From assembly GCA_024403375.1 (NCBI GenBank), contig JAKSRZ010000008.1:1-41153 (forward strand): a stretch of DNA of 41,153 nt, read 5' to 3'. Below are positions 33,699 to 41,153 of the stretch, piece after piece. The position numbers and the translations under genes are program-made. Positions within the stretch are counted from its first letter, which is position 1; every line of letters begins with the position of its first letter. This stretch comes from Lachnospiraceae bacterium (GTDB taxonomy: Bacteria; Bacillota; Clostridia; Lachnospirales; Lachnospiraceae). The notes under the pieces were generated by a model that saw only the letters and a program-made list of their open reading frames with translations, had not been told where the DNA came from and searched no databases.

Positions 33699-35059
33699 TT
33701 TTCCTTATCAGTCTCTTCGCCTTCTGAATCTGTCTTGTGCTGTTCAGGTGATACTGCATTGGGATCATCAGTGATTTCCACCTGAGTCTTCGGTCCATTA
33801 TATTCAAACATAAAGTCAAGAGCCGCAAGGATTTCATCCTCCTCAGCACTTGTTTCGGGAGCTGCAAATCTTGGCTCCTCCTCATGCTTAACCTTCCAGC
33901 CCTTCTTAGGCTTTGTTTCATCCACATCGGGAATCTTAATATCGAAAAGCTTTGAAATATCAACCTCCAAAGGCTTTTCTACCTTCTTCTCAGTCTTCTC
34001 TGCCTGTTCAGGTTCTTCCTTCTTTTCCTCCACGGGCTGAGCTTCTTCAGCAACCTTTTCAACAACAGGTGCTACTGTTTCTTCTTCAGCATTATTGTGC
34101 TTATGCTTCTTATCCTTTTTGCCGTGCTTCTTTTCGGAAGAGCCGTCAATACCGAGGAATTCTCTCCAATCAAAGACTGCTTCCACGGACTTGATGCCCA
34201 CTTCAATCATCTTATCATCAGGCTCTTTTGTTGTGAGCTTCTGCATAAGGAGACCGGGCTTTGATAAGATGTTTACGATCTTGCTGTCGCTCTTTCCGGC
34301 AAGCTTTGTAAACTCATATGAGATGCCTGCAATAACAGGAATCAGAAGGAGTCTTAAAACAAGCTTAAGTGCAACGTTATCTACTCTTACAACCATAAAG
34401 AAAATTATGGAAAGAATCATTACATTTAAGATAAAGCTTGTGCCGCAACGCTTATGTTCTTTGCTTGAGGCACGGACATTTTTTACTGTAAGCTCTTTGC
34501 CGCTTTCAATACAGCTGATGCACTTATGCTCGGCACCGTGGTACATGAACAGTCTCTTAATGTCTCTGATTCTTGAAATCAGGAATATATAAAGGATAAA
34601 AATAAGAACTCTTATAATGCCCTCAATAAGTCCGAGGAGAACCTGATTTGTTACCACTTTTTCAATAAGTCTTGATAAAAGCAGGGGCACTATAATAAAG
34701 ATTACACAAGCAAGCACAATGGAAAAGCAGATTGTAAGACCATTAATAATCTTATCTCCCTTTCCCTTTGTAATCTCATTTAATTTCTTTTCGAATTTAG
34801 TCTCTTCCTCATCCTCGACATAGTACTTGGATGCAATAGTAAGTGCGTCCATACCTATTGTCAGTGAATCAATAAAGGCGATTACGCCTCTTACAAGAGG
34901 AAGCTGCAAAAACTTGCTTCTCTTGGAAGGATCTTTACATTCTTTTATTTCAACAGCGATACTTCCATCGGGCTTACGAACTGCAACGGCATACTTATTA
35001 CCGTTTTTCATCATAACGCCTTCGATGACAGCCTGACCGCCGATACCTGAATTCTTCAT
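33695..35059 (-). CDS. DUF1385 membrane protein YqhQ-like with charged tail
   Basis: This 454-residue protein starts with the DUF1385 domain: GGQAVIEGVMMKNG, KFLQLPLVRGVIAFIDSL and YHGAEHKCISCIESG, the last likely a metal site. Four or five membrane segments lie between about 100 and 240. Residues 300-454 form a long Lys/Glu/Pro-rich tail (KKHGKKDKKHKHNN, EKKEEPEQAEKTEKKVEKP) that most relatives lack or have shorter. The function of YqhQ is unknown, but neighbourhood with prmC and prfA is common in Firmicutes. GAGGAG precedes the ATG. Confidence 0.9.
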   Translation of the reverse strand: MKNSGIGGQAVIEGVMMKNGNKYAVAVRKPDGSIAVEIKECKDPSKRSKFLQLPLVRGVIAFIDSLTIGMDALTIASKYYVEDEEETKFEKKLNEITKGKGDKIINGLTICFSIVLACVIFIIVPLLLSRLIEKVVTNQVLLGLIEGIIRVLIFILYIFLISRIRDIKRLFMYHGAEHKCISCIESGKELTVKNVRASSKEHKRCGTSFILNVMILSIIFFMVVRVDNVALKLVLRLLLIPVIAGISYEFTKLAGKSDSKIVNILSKPGLLMQKLTTKEPDDKMIEVGIKSVEAVFDWREFLGIDGSSEKKHGKKDKKHKHNNAEEETVAPVVEKVAEEAQPVEEKKEEPEQAEKTEKKVEKPLEVDISKLFDIKIPDVDETKPKKGWKVKHEEEPRFAAPETSAEEDEILAALDFMFEYNGPKTQVEITDDPNAVSPEQHKTDSEGEETDKEK

Positions 35060-35111
35060 AACAAAAACTCCTCGTTTTGTAACGTCCCAATATTGTCGAT
35101 TAAAAAATTAA

Positions 35112-35138
35112 GGTTGAGACTATCGATAAGTCTCAACC
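35112..35138 (-). terminator. rpmE terminator
   Basis: GGTTGAGACT (35112-35121) and AGTCTCAACC (35129-35138) form a 10-bp stem with a 7-base loop. On the minus strand TTAATTTTTTAA follows. It separates rpmE from yqhQ. Confidence 0.9.
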
Positions 35139-35161
35139 CAATTTTGCAAAAATCGATGTTC

Positions 35162-35362
35162 CTATGCTAAGCCATACTTACGGTTGAACTTCTCGATTGC
35201 GCCACGAGCAGCAGTAGCCTTCTGCTGACCTGTATAGAAGGGGTGGCACTTTGAGCAGATTTCAACGTGAATATCACCCTTTGTGGAACGTGTCTCAAAT
35301 GTGTTACCGCAGTTGCATGTAACATGAGATACTAAGTATTTAGGCTGGATATCCTCTTTCAT
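35162..35362 (-). CDS. rpmE: 50S ribosomal protein L31, zinc-binding type
   Basis: This 66-residue protein starts MKEDIQPKYLVSHVTCNCGN and has HVEICSKCHPFYTGQQK. The two CxC/CxxC pairs are the zinc site of the C+ form of L31. It has its own promoter at 35448-35476, downstream of rho. The leader between promoter and gene can form a hairpin (TTCTGAG/CTCAGGA) of the kind used for L31 autoregulation. Confidence 0.97.
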   Translation of the reverse strand: MKEDIQPKYLVSHVTCNCGNTFETRSTKGDIHVEICSKCHPFYTGQQKATAARGAIEKFNRKYGLA

Positions 35363-35447
35363 CGTAATCTCCTTTCAAATCCCGGGTCCTGAGATTTGGC
35401 TCAGAACTTCTGTTGTACGCCATGTGGTCATTCACACAAGCTTTTGG

Positions 35448-35476
35448 ATTATATCATCATTATTTTACATTTGCAA
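35448..35476 (-). promoter_or_regulatory. rpmE promoter
   Basis: On the minus strand TTGCAA (35471-35476), 17 bases and TATAAT (35448-35453) form a strong promoter just past the rho stop codon. Confidence 0.8.
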
Positions 35477-35484
35477 TAGTTTTT

Positions 35485-37263
35485 TTAGTTGATTCCCTTA
35501 AGAATTGTATTGACAAAATCTCTGTTATTTCTTGTGTGTGCACACATATTTATAAGCTTTTCCGTTGTCTCTTCGGGATGTGCACCGTTAAGAGCCCGTC
35601 TTACTCTTGACATTGCCTCCAGTTCATCCGGGGCAAGTAAAAGGTCATCACGTCTTGTGCCTGATTTTGCCAGGTCTATAGCAGGGAAAATTCTTCTTTC
35701 GGAGAGGTTTCTGTCCAGTACAAGCTCCATGTTGCCTGTTCCCTTGAATTCCTCAAATACAACGTCGTCCATACGGCTTCCGGTTTCCACAAGGGCCGTG
35801 GCAAGAATTGTAAGGCTTCCGCCCTCTCTCATCGTTCTTGCTGCACCGAAGAATTTTTTGGGCATGTGAAGGGCTGCCGGATCAAGACCACCTGAAAGTG
35901 TTCTTCCGCTGGCTGTAACAGTAAGGTTATATGCTCTGGCAAGACGTGTAATAGAGTCAAGAAGGATAACAACATCCTTTCCGTACTCAACAAGTCTCTT
36001 TGCTCGTTCAATAACCATTTCAGATACTCGTTTATGGTTTTCAGGAAGCTCGTCAAATGTGGAATATATTACATCCACATGGGCTCCGTGAATTGATTCC
36101 TTCATATCGGTTACTTCTTCAGGTCTTTCGTCAATAAGAAGGATAATAAGGTGCATATCAGGATGATTTTTTGTTATCGAATTTGCGATTTCCTTAAGAA
36201 GTGTAGTCTTTCCTGATTTAGGCTGTGAAACAATCATTCCTCTTTGTCCCTTACCGATGGGAGCAATCAGGTCCACCATTCTCATGGCAACAGAGCTGGA
36301 AGGTGTTTCCATGTGAATTCTTTCCTTGGGGAAGATAGGAGTAAGTGTTTCGAATTTTCTTCTTCTTAATGTTTCTTCAATGGTATAACCGTTTACGTCT
36401 TTAATATAAAGCAGTGCCGAAAACTTTTCTGTTGCCGCCTGAACCTTCGTATTTCCGCGGATCATATCACCGTTTCTTAAGCCATATCGCTTAATCTGCA
36501 TGGGAGAAACATAAACGTCGTTCATTCCCGGCAGGAAATTATCACATCTGATAAATCCAAAACCATCCGGCATGATTTCCAGGATGCCGTGTTTCTCGAT
36601 GCCGCTGTCAAGTTCTGAACCTTCTTGTACATTGGCAGGCTCCAGATGTGCCTGAGCAGGTGCATAATTGTTCGGTGCTGCATGTACTGCAGGTGCAGGA
36701 ACTGATTCGTTGTTTTCCTGAGCAGCCTTGGGATTTTCAGAATATTCTCTCTGAGCTCGGCCGTCAGAAGCTTCTCTCATCTGGCGCGGCTGTTCAGAGT
36801 TGTCCCTCATCTGGCGAGGCTGTCCGTACTGAGGTCTTTGTCCGGGTCTGAATTGATTCCTCTGGTTGTTAGGATTATTGGGCCTGTTATTATTCTGATT
36901 ATTGGAGTTATTCTGATAGTTCTGATTGTTTCTCTGCTGCTGGGGCTGATAAGGGCGTTCTGCACGTTCTCTTATCTCAGGCTTCGCCTCAGATTTTATT
37001 TCAGGTTTTGCTTCAGGCTTTACTTCAGGCTTTACCTCAGGCTTTGGTTCAGCATTAACTTCCTGCTTGACTTCCGGCTTTTTTTCAGTCCTTGCTTCCT
37101 TTTTGGGTTTCTCTCTTTTTTCAGCAGCCGCAGGTGCCTCTTTCTTTTCCGCTGCCGACAACGCTTCAATAAGCTCCGCTTTTTTAAGTGCAGTAACCCC
37201 TTTTAGTCCCTTTTCTTTTGCCAGTTCCTTAAGCTCGGAAACCGACATCTTCTCATAGTTCAT
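35485..37263 (-). CDS. rho: Transcription termination factor Rho with N/Q-rich insert
   Basis: This 592-residue hexameric RNA helicase ends transcription. The Rho N-terminal helical domain (5-37) is followed by an unusual disordered insert (about 43-218). This holds EVKPEVKPEAKPEIK-type repeats (63-97) and then an Asn/Gln-rich stretch (107-150). After it come the RNA-binding domain (GILEIMPDGFGFIRCDNFLPG), the P-loop SQPKSGKTT (346-354) and the ATPase core (ERPEEVTDMKESIHG, DSITRLARAYN). Usual Rho proteins without inserts have about 420 residues. A similar N/Q-rich region in Clostridium botulinum Rho acts as a prion-like domain, so the same is possible here. GGAGG precedes the ATG. Confidence 0.96.
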   Translation of the reverse strand: MNYEKMSVSELKELAKEKGLKGVTALKKAELIEALSAAEKKEAPAAAEKREKPKKEARTEKKPEVKQEVNAEPKPEVKPEVKPEAKPEIKSEAKPEIRERAERPYQPQQQRNNQNYQNNSNNQNNNRPNNPNNQRNQFRPGQRPQYGQPRQMRDNSEQPRQMREASDGRAQREYSENPKAAQENNESVPAPAVHAAPNNYAPAQAHLEPANVQEGSELDSGIEKHGILEIMPDGFGFIRCDNFLPGMNDVYVSPMQIKRYGLRNGDMIRGNTKVQAATEKFSALLYIKDVNGYTIEETLRRRKFETLTPIFPKERIHMETPSSSVAMRMVDLIAPIGKGQRGMIVSQPKSGKTTLLKEIANSITKNHPDMHLIILLIDERPEEVTDMKESIHGAHVDVIYSTFDELPENHKRVSEMVIERAKRLVEYGKDVVILLDSITRLARAYNLTVTASGRTLSGGLDPAALHMPKKFFGAARTMREGGSLTILATALVETGSRMDDVVFEEFKGTGNMELVLDRNLSERRIFPAIDLAKSGTRRDDLLLAPDELEAMSRVRRALNGAHPEETTEKLINMCAHTRNNRDFVNTILKGIN

Positions 37264-37349
37264 TTGAACCCTCCTGTTAACTTGTTAAAAGCTTTTGGGA
37301 ATAAATTGATAAACACGAATTGTGAATTGATTGAAATTCTGATGTTGTT

Positions 37350-37378
37350 ATGTTATCTCTTTTTTCCCTTCTCGTCAA
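37350..37378 (-). promoter_or_regulatory. rho promoter
   Basis: On the minus strand TTGACG (37373-37378), a 17-base spacer and TAACAT (37350-37355) form the promoter. The leader of about 80 bases before rho shows no clear attenuator. Confidence 0.7.
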
Positions 37379-37405
37379 GCCAAAGGACATGAGGGCAGTA
37401 AAATA

Positions 37406-37425
37406 GGCTGCGGTAATCCGCAGCC
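37406..37425 (-). terminator. Terminator after the trigger-factor-like lipoprotein gene
   Basis: GGCTGCGG (37406-37413) and CCGCAGCC (37418-37425) form an 8-bp stem with a TAAT loop; on the minus strand TATTTTACTG follows. Confidence 0.8.
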
Positions 37426-37438
37426 CTAAGAAATCCTA

Positions 37439-38482
37439 TTAGAATTTTGTTGCATTGTCGATGATGTAATCGATAACGATGTCCATCTTTATTGCATCAA
37501 TAATTGTTTCTTTTGTGTACTCAGTCTCAAATTCTTCATATGTGCTGAAGCCATAGCCCTCAGCATATACCATTGCTCTCTCCATGAATTCTTCGTCAGT
37601 GTAAGAAAGCTTCTCTTTCTCGTAAATAGCTTCAACGATGTACTGGTACTTAACCTTCTTGTCTGTATATTCGTCGACATATGCCTTGAACTCTTCAGTT
37701 GAAGGATATCCTGTCATGTAGTACAGAACAGTGTTGAAGTCCATGCCGTAGTTTGTTGCCATTGACTGGCAGTAGCCACAGTATGAAGCGTACATTTCCT
37801 CTGCGGCATTGCTGATTTCGTCAGCGGGCATGTTCTTGATTTCTGTATTTCCAAGCATTGTCTCAGCGATAATCTGCTGATATGCTGCCTTATCAAGTTC
37901 TTCTCTGATTGTCTTTTCAAGATCAGCCTTGGAATCGTAGCCGATGCCCTGGGCAAGTTCGTCTGTAAGCTCGGGAACTGTTGTTCTCTTAACTGCCTTT
38001 ACTGTTACTTTGAAAATAACAGGCTGGCCTGCAAGGTCAGGGTTGTTGGGATAAGGATCGGGGAATGTAAGGTTCAGTTCTCTGACATCACCCTTCTTTG
38101 TTCCGAGGAGGCCTTCTTCAAAACCGTCGATGAAACGTCCGCTTCCAAGAGTAAGGTCTGTGCCTTCTTCGCTGTCATCTGTGCCGCCTTCAAAGGGAAC
38201 TCCGTCCCTGATTCCGATGTAGTTAATGTTAACTGTGTCACCATTTTCTGCAACACCGTCATATTCCTCTGTCTTTGCCATGCTGCTGAGCATAGTACGA
38301 ATCTCGTTATCATATTCAGCATCTGTAACACCCTTAAGAGCAATACCCTTGTACTCTCCAAGGTTTACAGTAACCTTCTTGCTGCCTTCATGGGCTTTTA
38401 CCTGAACACCGCTGCCGCCGCATCCGATTGCAGAGAGTGCCATTACTGCCATAAGGATGACAGCTAAAATTCTCTTTTTCAT
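37439..38482 (-). CDS. Exported trigger-factor-like peptidyl-prolyl isomerase lipoprotein
   Basis: This 347-residue lipoprotein has a signal with lipobox AIGC (Cys21). An FKBP-type isomerase domain follows (about 55-165: GDTVNINYIGIRDGVPFEGG, GSGRFIDGFEEGLLGTKKGD, NLTFPDPYPNNPDLAGQPV) and then a trigger-factor C-terminal helical domain (170-340). The ribosome-binding N-domain of real trigger factor is absent. It probably folds secreted proteins at the outer face of the membrane, as PrsA does. The start at 38482 was chosen for the signal peptide and the AAGGAAGGG site; the frame runs further upstream but through promoter DNA. Confidence 0.9.
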   Translation of the reverse strand: MKKRILAVILMAVMALSAIGCGGSGVQVKAHEGSKKVTVNLGEYKGIALKGVTDAEYDNEIRTMLSSMAKTEEYDGVAENGDTVNINYIGIRDGVPFEGGTDDSEEGTDLTLGSGRFIDGFEEGLLGTKKGDVRELNLTFPDPYPNNPDLAGQPVIFKVTVKAVKRTTVPELTDELAQGIGYDSKADLEKTIREELDKAAYQQIIAETMLGNTEIKNMPADEISNAAEEMYASYCGYCQSMATNYGMDFNTVLYYMTGYPSTEEFKAYVDEYTDKKVKYQYIVEAIYEKEKLSYTDEEFMERAMVYAEGYGFSTYEEFETEYTKETIIDAIKMDIVIDYIIDNATKF

Positions 38483-38529
38483 TATTGTTTTTCCCTTCCT
38501 TTTGCCACTTGTGTGACACAACGTTTGGC

Positions 38530-38557
38530 ATTGTATCATGAAATTGTGAAAATTCAA
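38530..38557 (-). promoter_or_regulatory. Promoter of the trigger-factor-like gene
   Basis: On the minus strand TTGAAT (38552-38557), 16 bases and TACAAT (38530-38535) with an upstream TGA form an extended -10 promoter. It lies just past the stop of the U32-like gene. Confidence 0.6.
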
Positions 38558-38576
38558 AGTACAATATTTATTTTTC

Positions 38577-39533
38577 TTACGGCCACATTGCAGGTCTGGG
38601 CTTACGCACTGCGATAACTCCTGATTTTTCAAGATTTTTGATAATCTGGAGTCTTGCTTCACCGACACATTCCTCTTTAAGCATATAGTAGCAGTAGGTG
38701 TCGATAAGTGAGAATATGTAAGCTGAACGTCCTTCAATCTTAAAGTTATTTATTCCGGCAGGCATGTACTTTTCATATATATCCTCTACGGAAATAAATG
38801 TAGGATAGCCCTTTATGTTGTGAATGCAGTTGTTATCGCCGTATTCGCAGTACCATGGTTCAATAGGCTTTTTCTGATCCATGGGAAGCTTTCTGTTTTC
38901 AAGAATGATTCTTTCATTTCTTCCGATGTTCTTATAGTGCTCGCCACGGCGAGGGCAGTTGGGTATGCAGAGGGTGTTAATAAGCACCTCCAGCTTTTCC
39001 TTATGCTGAACATTTTCCAGAAGGTCCCATCTGTTGTTAAGGTTGTAATCAAGAACCACGTATTTGTAAGGCTTTTCGATTTCGGCATTGAGTTCTTCCG
39101 TATTACGGATTTCCTTACAGGTGGAGCTGTTGTATGCAAAGTTCGGGTACTTGTCTCTCAGGTATGCTTCAAGCTTGGGATCAAATACCATAACCTCATT
39201 CATACCGTTATTTGCGGCCTGCATAAGGAAGTTGCAATAAGGGTCCTTAAAATCCTCCTCAACCAGGCAAGGGTTTGTAAAAGTATATCTTACAGGAATA
39301 CCCTTGCTGTTCATTGCCTGAATGACGCCTCTTACATAATCGGAATCGCACTGGTCGTCATGCATAAGGCGGCCGCCGTTCCAGATTGCATAAGGGAAGG
39401 TTCCGAAAAATGAACCGATTTCGATATTGGGTCTGAAATATTCAGGGTACTGCTCCAAAAGGCTTACCCAGTACATATTAAGCGGGTAATTATATCTTAA
39501 TCCCGGCAGGTGAAATCTGACTTTCTGTTCCAT
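38577..39533 (-). CDS. U32 peptidase-family-like protein
   Basis: This 318-residue protein looks like a TIM barrel of the U32 group. It ends with the typical FKIEGRSAY segment (264-272) and has four cysteines at 189, 193, 229 and 236 (TLCIPNCPRRGEHY and WYCEYGDNNC) that could hold an iron-sulfur cluster or zinc, as in UbiU/UbiV and RlhA. U32 proteins are mostly RNA or quinone hydroxylation factors rather than true peptidases. No clear N-terminal signal is seen, so it is cytoplasmic. It follows the rlmD-type gene by 20 bases, with GAGGAG before its ATG, so an rRNA or tRNA modification role is plausible but unproved. Confidence 0.7.
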   Translation of the reverse strand: MEQKVRFHLPGLRYNYPLNMYWVSLLEQYPEYFRPNIEIGSFFGTFPYAIWNGGRLMHDDQCDSDYVRGVIQAMNSKGIPVRYTFTNPCLVEEDFKDPYCNFLMQAANNGMNEVMVFDPKLEAYLRDKYPNFAYNSSTCKEIRNTEELNAEIEKPYKYVVLDYNLNNRWDLLENVQHKEKLEVLINTLCIPNCPRRGEHYKNIGRNERIILENRKLPMDQKKPIEPWYCEYGDNNCIHNIKGYPTFISVEDIYEKYMPAGINNFKIEGRSAYIFSLIDTYCYYMLKEECVGEARLQIIKNLEKSGVIAVRKPRPAMWP

Positions 39534-39553
39534 AATTTTCTCCTCTTTTTGTA

Positions 39554-40897
39554 TTACTTTTCAAGCAGTACAATATTCTCTACTTCAGGTGTTCTTGAGA
39601 ACATATCCACTGCCTGCATTTTAACTGCTTTGTATCCGCCGTTTACGAGCATTCTCACATCTCGTACCTGTGTTACAGGGTTGCATGAGATGTAGACGAT
39701 TTTCTTGGGGCCGGCCTCAATAAGGGCATCGATGAATTCTTTACTGCTGCCGCTTCTCGGCGGATCCATAAATACCACATCGGGGCTTTCCTCACATTCC
39801 TTCATGTATTCTCCTGCGTCTCCCTCGTAGAACAATACGCTTTCAGCCTCGTTCAGCTCCGCATTTTTTATTGCATCCGCAACCGCGTCCTTATTAAGTT
39901 CAACGCCTATAACCTTAGCACATTTATCTGCCACGGAAAGGGCGATGGTTCCTATGCCGCAGTACGCATCCAGTACTGTATCAAGCTGATTGAGCTTTGC
40001 AAACTCAATGGCTGTTTTGTACAGTTTTTCGGTCTGTACCGGATTCACCTGATAGAAGGAATGGGGCGATATTCTGAAGTTCACTCCGCAAAGCTGGTCC
40101 TCAATGTAACCGGGTCCAAAAATGACTGTGTCCTTCTCTCCAAGCACCATGCTGGTTTTCTTGGTATTCACGTTATGTATGATTGTGGAAATGCAAGGAT
40201 GTTTCTTTGTAAGAATATCCACAAAATGCTTCTTTGCCGTAAATTCCGGAGTACCTGTTACAAGTACAAGCATAACCTTTCCGGTCTTTTTAGATACTCT
40301 TATGTAGCAGTGACGAAGCGTTCCTGTTTTTGTATCTTCATCGTATACTCTTGTTCCTGTTTCCCGCATGGCTTCAATAACTGTTTTGATGATTGAGTTT
40401 GCCATGGAATTCTGGAGGAGGCAGTCTGCAGTTCCTGTTACGCTGTGAGTTCCTTCATTGTACATTCCCGCAACGATTTTGACTTTTCCTCTTTCCTTAA
40501 CAAAGTCAAAAGCAGCATAAACCTTGTTTCTGTAGTGTTCAGGCTTATCCGAGCCTATTATGGGAAGCTGCTGAATTCCCAGCCCTGCAAAGAGTTTTTT
40601 CACCTTTTCCTGCTTAAATTCCAGCTCATCCTCATATTTCATGTGTAAGAGACTGCACGCACCGCATTTTCCGAAGAGTCTGCAACCGGGATTTACTCTG
40701 TCTGCCGATGGCTCAAGAACCTTTACAAGTCTTGCCTTGGAATCCGCCTTTGTCTCTCCTTTTCGGTACACAAGTTCTATATCACATTTTTCGCCGGGAA
40801 GTACCCCCGGAACATCAAATTTTTTATTGTTGAATATTACAACTCCGTCGCCATTATCACTTAATTCCTTGCAACGGACCGTGTATGTTTTAGCCAT
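39554..40897 (-). CDS. rlmD: 23S rRNA (uracil-5-)-methyltransferase, RlmD/RumA type
   Basis: This 447-residue enzyme makes 5-methyluridine in 23S rRNA. It has an N-terminal TRAM domain (1-60), four cysteines for an iron-sulfur cluster (CRLFGKCGACSLLH and a later Cys in GTADCLL), the SAM site LDAYCGIGTIALSVAD, MDPPRSG and the catalytic cysteine in VYISCNPVTQVRD. In Firmicutes one such enzyme (RlmCD) can modify two sites, so the exact target is not certain. AAAGGAGACAATT precedes the ATG. Confidence 0.93.
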   Translation of the reverse strand: MAKTYTVRCKELSDNGDGVVIFNNKKFDVPGVLPGEKCDIELVYRKGETKADSKARLVKVLEPSADRVNPGCRLFGKCGACSLLHMKYEDELEFKQEKVKKLFAGLGIQQLPIIGSDKPEHYRNKVYAAFDFVKERGKVKIVAGMYNEGTHSVTGTADCLLQNSMANSIIKTVIEAMRETGTRVYDEDTKTGTLRHCYIRVSKKTGKVMLVLVTGTPEFTAKKHFVDILTKKHPCISTIIHNVNTKKTSMVLGEKDTVIFGPGYIEDQLCGVNFRISPHSFYQVNPVQTEKLYKTAIEFAKLNQLDTVLDAYCGIGTIALSVADKCAKVIGVELNKDAVADAIKNAELNEAESVLFYEGDAGEYMKECEESPDVVFMDPPRSGSSKEFIDALIEAGPKKIVYISCNPVTQVRDVRMLVNGGYKAVKMQAVDMFSRTPEVENIVLLEK

Positions 40898-40918
40898 AAT
40901 TGTCTCCTTTTCAAACCA

Positions 40919-41153
40919 CTAAATTTTATCAGTATCTTTTAATATTTTTAACTTGTGGCCATACTCATTTATGGTTTTGTAAAGGGCTTTTTTAAAACCT
41001 TCAATATGAGTTCCTGCCTCAATTGTATTTATATTGTTTGCATATCCATGGATAATTTCATTGTAACCATCGTTATATTGAAAAGCTATTTCAAGTTCAC
41101 CAGTTTTGTCTTTTGAAAGAGCAGAAATATAGATTGGTTTTTTCAAAATACAA
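40919..41153 (-). pseudogene. Truncated gyrB/parE fragment at the window edge
   Basis: The minus-strand frame entering from the right edge reads KKPIYISALSKDKTGELEIA, FQYNDGYNEIIHGYANNINT, IEAGTHIEGFKKALYKTINE and LKDTDKI, then TAG. This is the transducer region of DNA gyrase subunit B or ParE. Intact proteins continue after this point with NLSGEDVREG and hundreds more residues. The conserved GGTH also reads AGTH. The frame is open to the edge, so the upstream part may be longer. It lies 21 bases before rlmD. Confidence 0.75.

Overview
The window reads as a chromosomal segment of a low-to-mid GC Firmicute, most likely a Clostridia member of the Lachnospiraceae type. The reasons are strong AGGAGG ribosome binding sites, a T-box leader, an infC-rpmI-rplT operon with a leader attenuator, an AUU-start infC, a meso-DAP type MurE (DNPR motif), DegV, YqhQ and a YdjG/YdjH-like pair. 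Most genes are on the minus strand. I see no tRNA or rRNA gene, insertion sequence, CRISPR array or phage block, so this is largely core genome with a few odd islands.

Layout. 1-533: the first codons of a minus-strand gene, nested palindromes, a terminator and a 140-bp cloverleaf-shaped palindromic element just past the rlmH stop. 533-7180 (minus): one probable operon behind a T-box leader with a consensus promoter. In order it holds a LeuA-like protein lacking the usual HxH metal motif, a TIM-barrel/acyl-CoA synthetase fusion, a GH10 xylanase lipoprotein, a GNAT acetyltransferase and rlmH. 7188-10005 (plus): a divergent operon of an Sfp-type phosphopantetheinyl transferase (possibly leaderless), a zinc-ribbon membrane protein and a TPM-domain protein. 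10029-10178: three GGTATC...GATACC inverted pairs in a row. 10239-13566: carB alone, with an ARG-box-like site. 13644-17662: a FIST/GGDEF-like/EAL signalling gene broken by one in-frame stop, followed by murE.

17786-21755: a nucleoside and sugar phosphate operon (deoC, deoD, cdd, pgi, histidine phosphatase). 21878-23241: infC-rpmI-rplT with its leader. 23253-24954: an NhaC-family transporter. 25008-26422: argG (plus) with ARG-like boxes resembling those at carB. 26429-28910: a Lon-derived AAA+ ATPase without protease domain, and degV. 28957-30244: an autoregulated LacI-family regulator and a 57-residue protein. 30254-35059: yqhQ, prmC, prfA, tcdA and a SpoU methyltransferase. 35162-37378: rho, with a long N/Q-rich insert, and rpmE. 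37439-41153: an exported trigger-factor-like lipoprotein, a U32-type protein, an RlmD-type methyltransferase, and a truncated gyrB/parE fragment at the edge.

The least ordinary parts are the T-box operon with the degenerate LeuA paralogue and the TIM-barrel/ligase fusion, the cloverleaf DNA element, the GGTATC triple, the split FIST-GGDEF-EAL gene and the protease-less Lon-like ATPase. No function can be proved from sequence alone. All motif statements come from reading the sequence; family assignments are from recognised motifs, not from searches.
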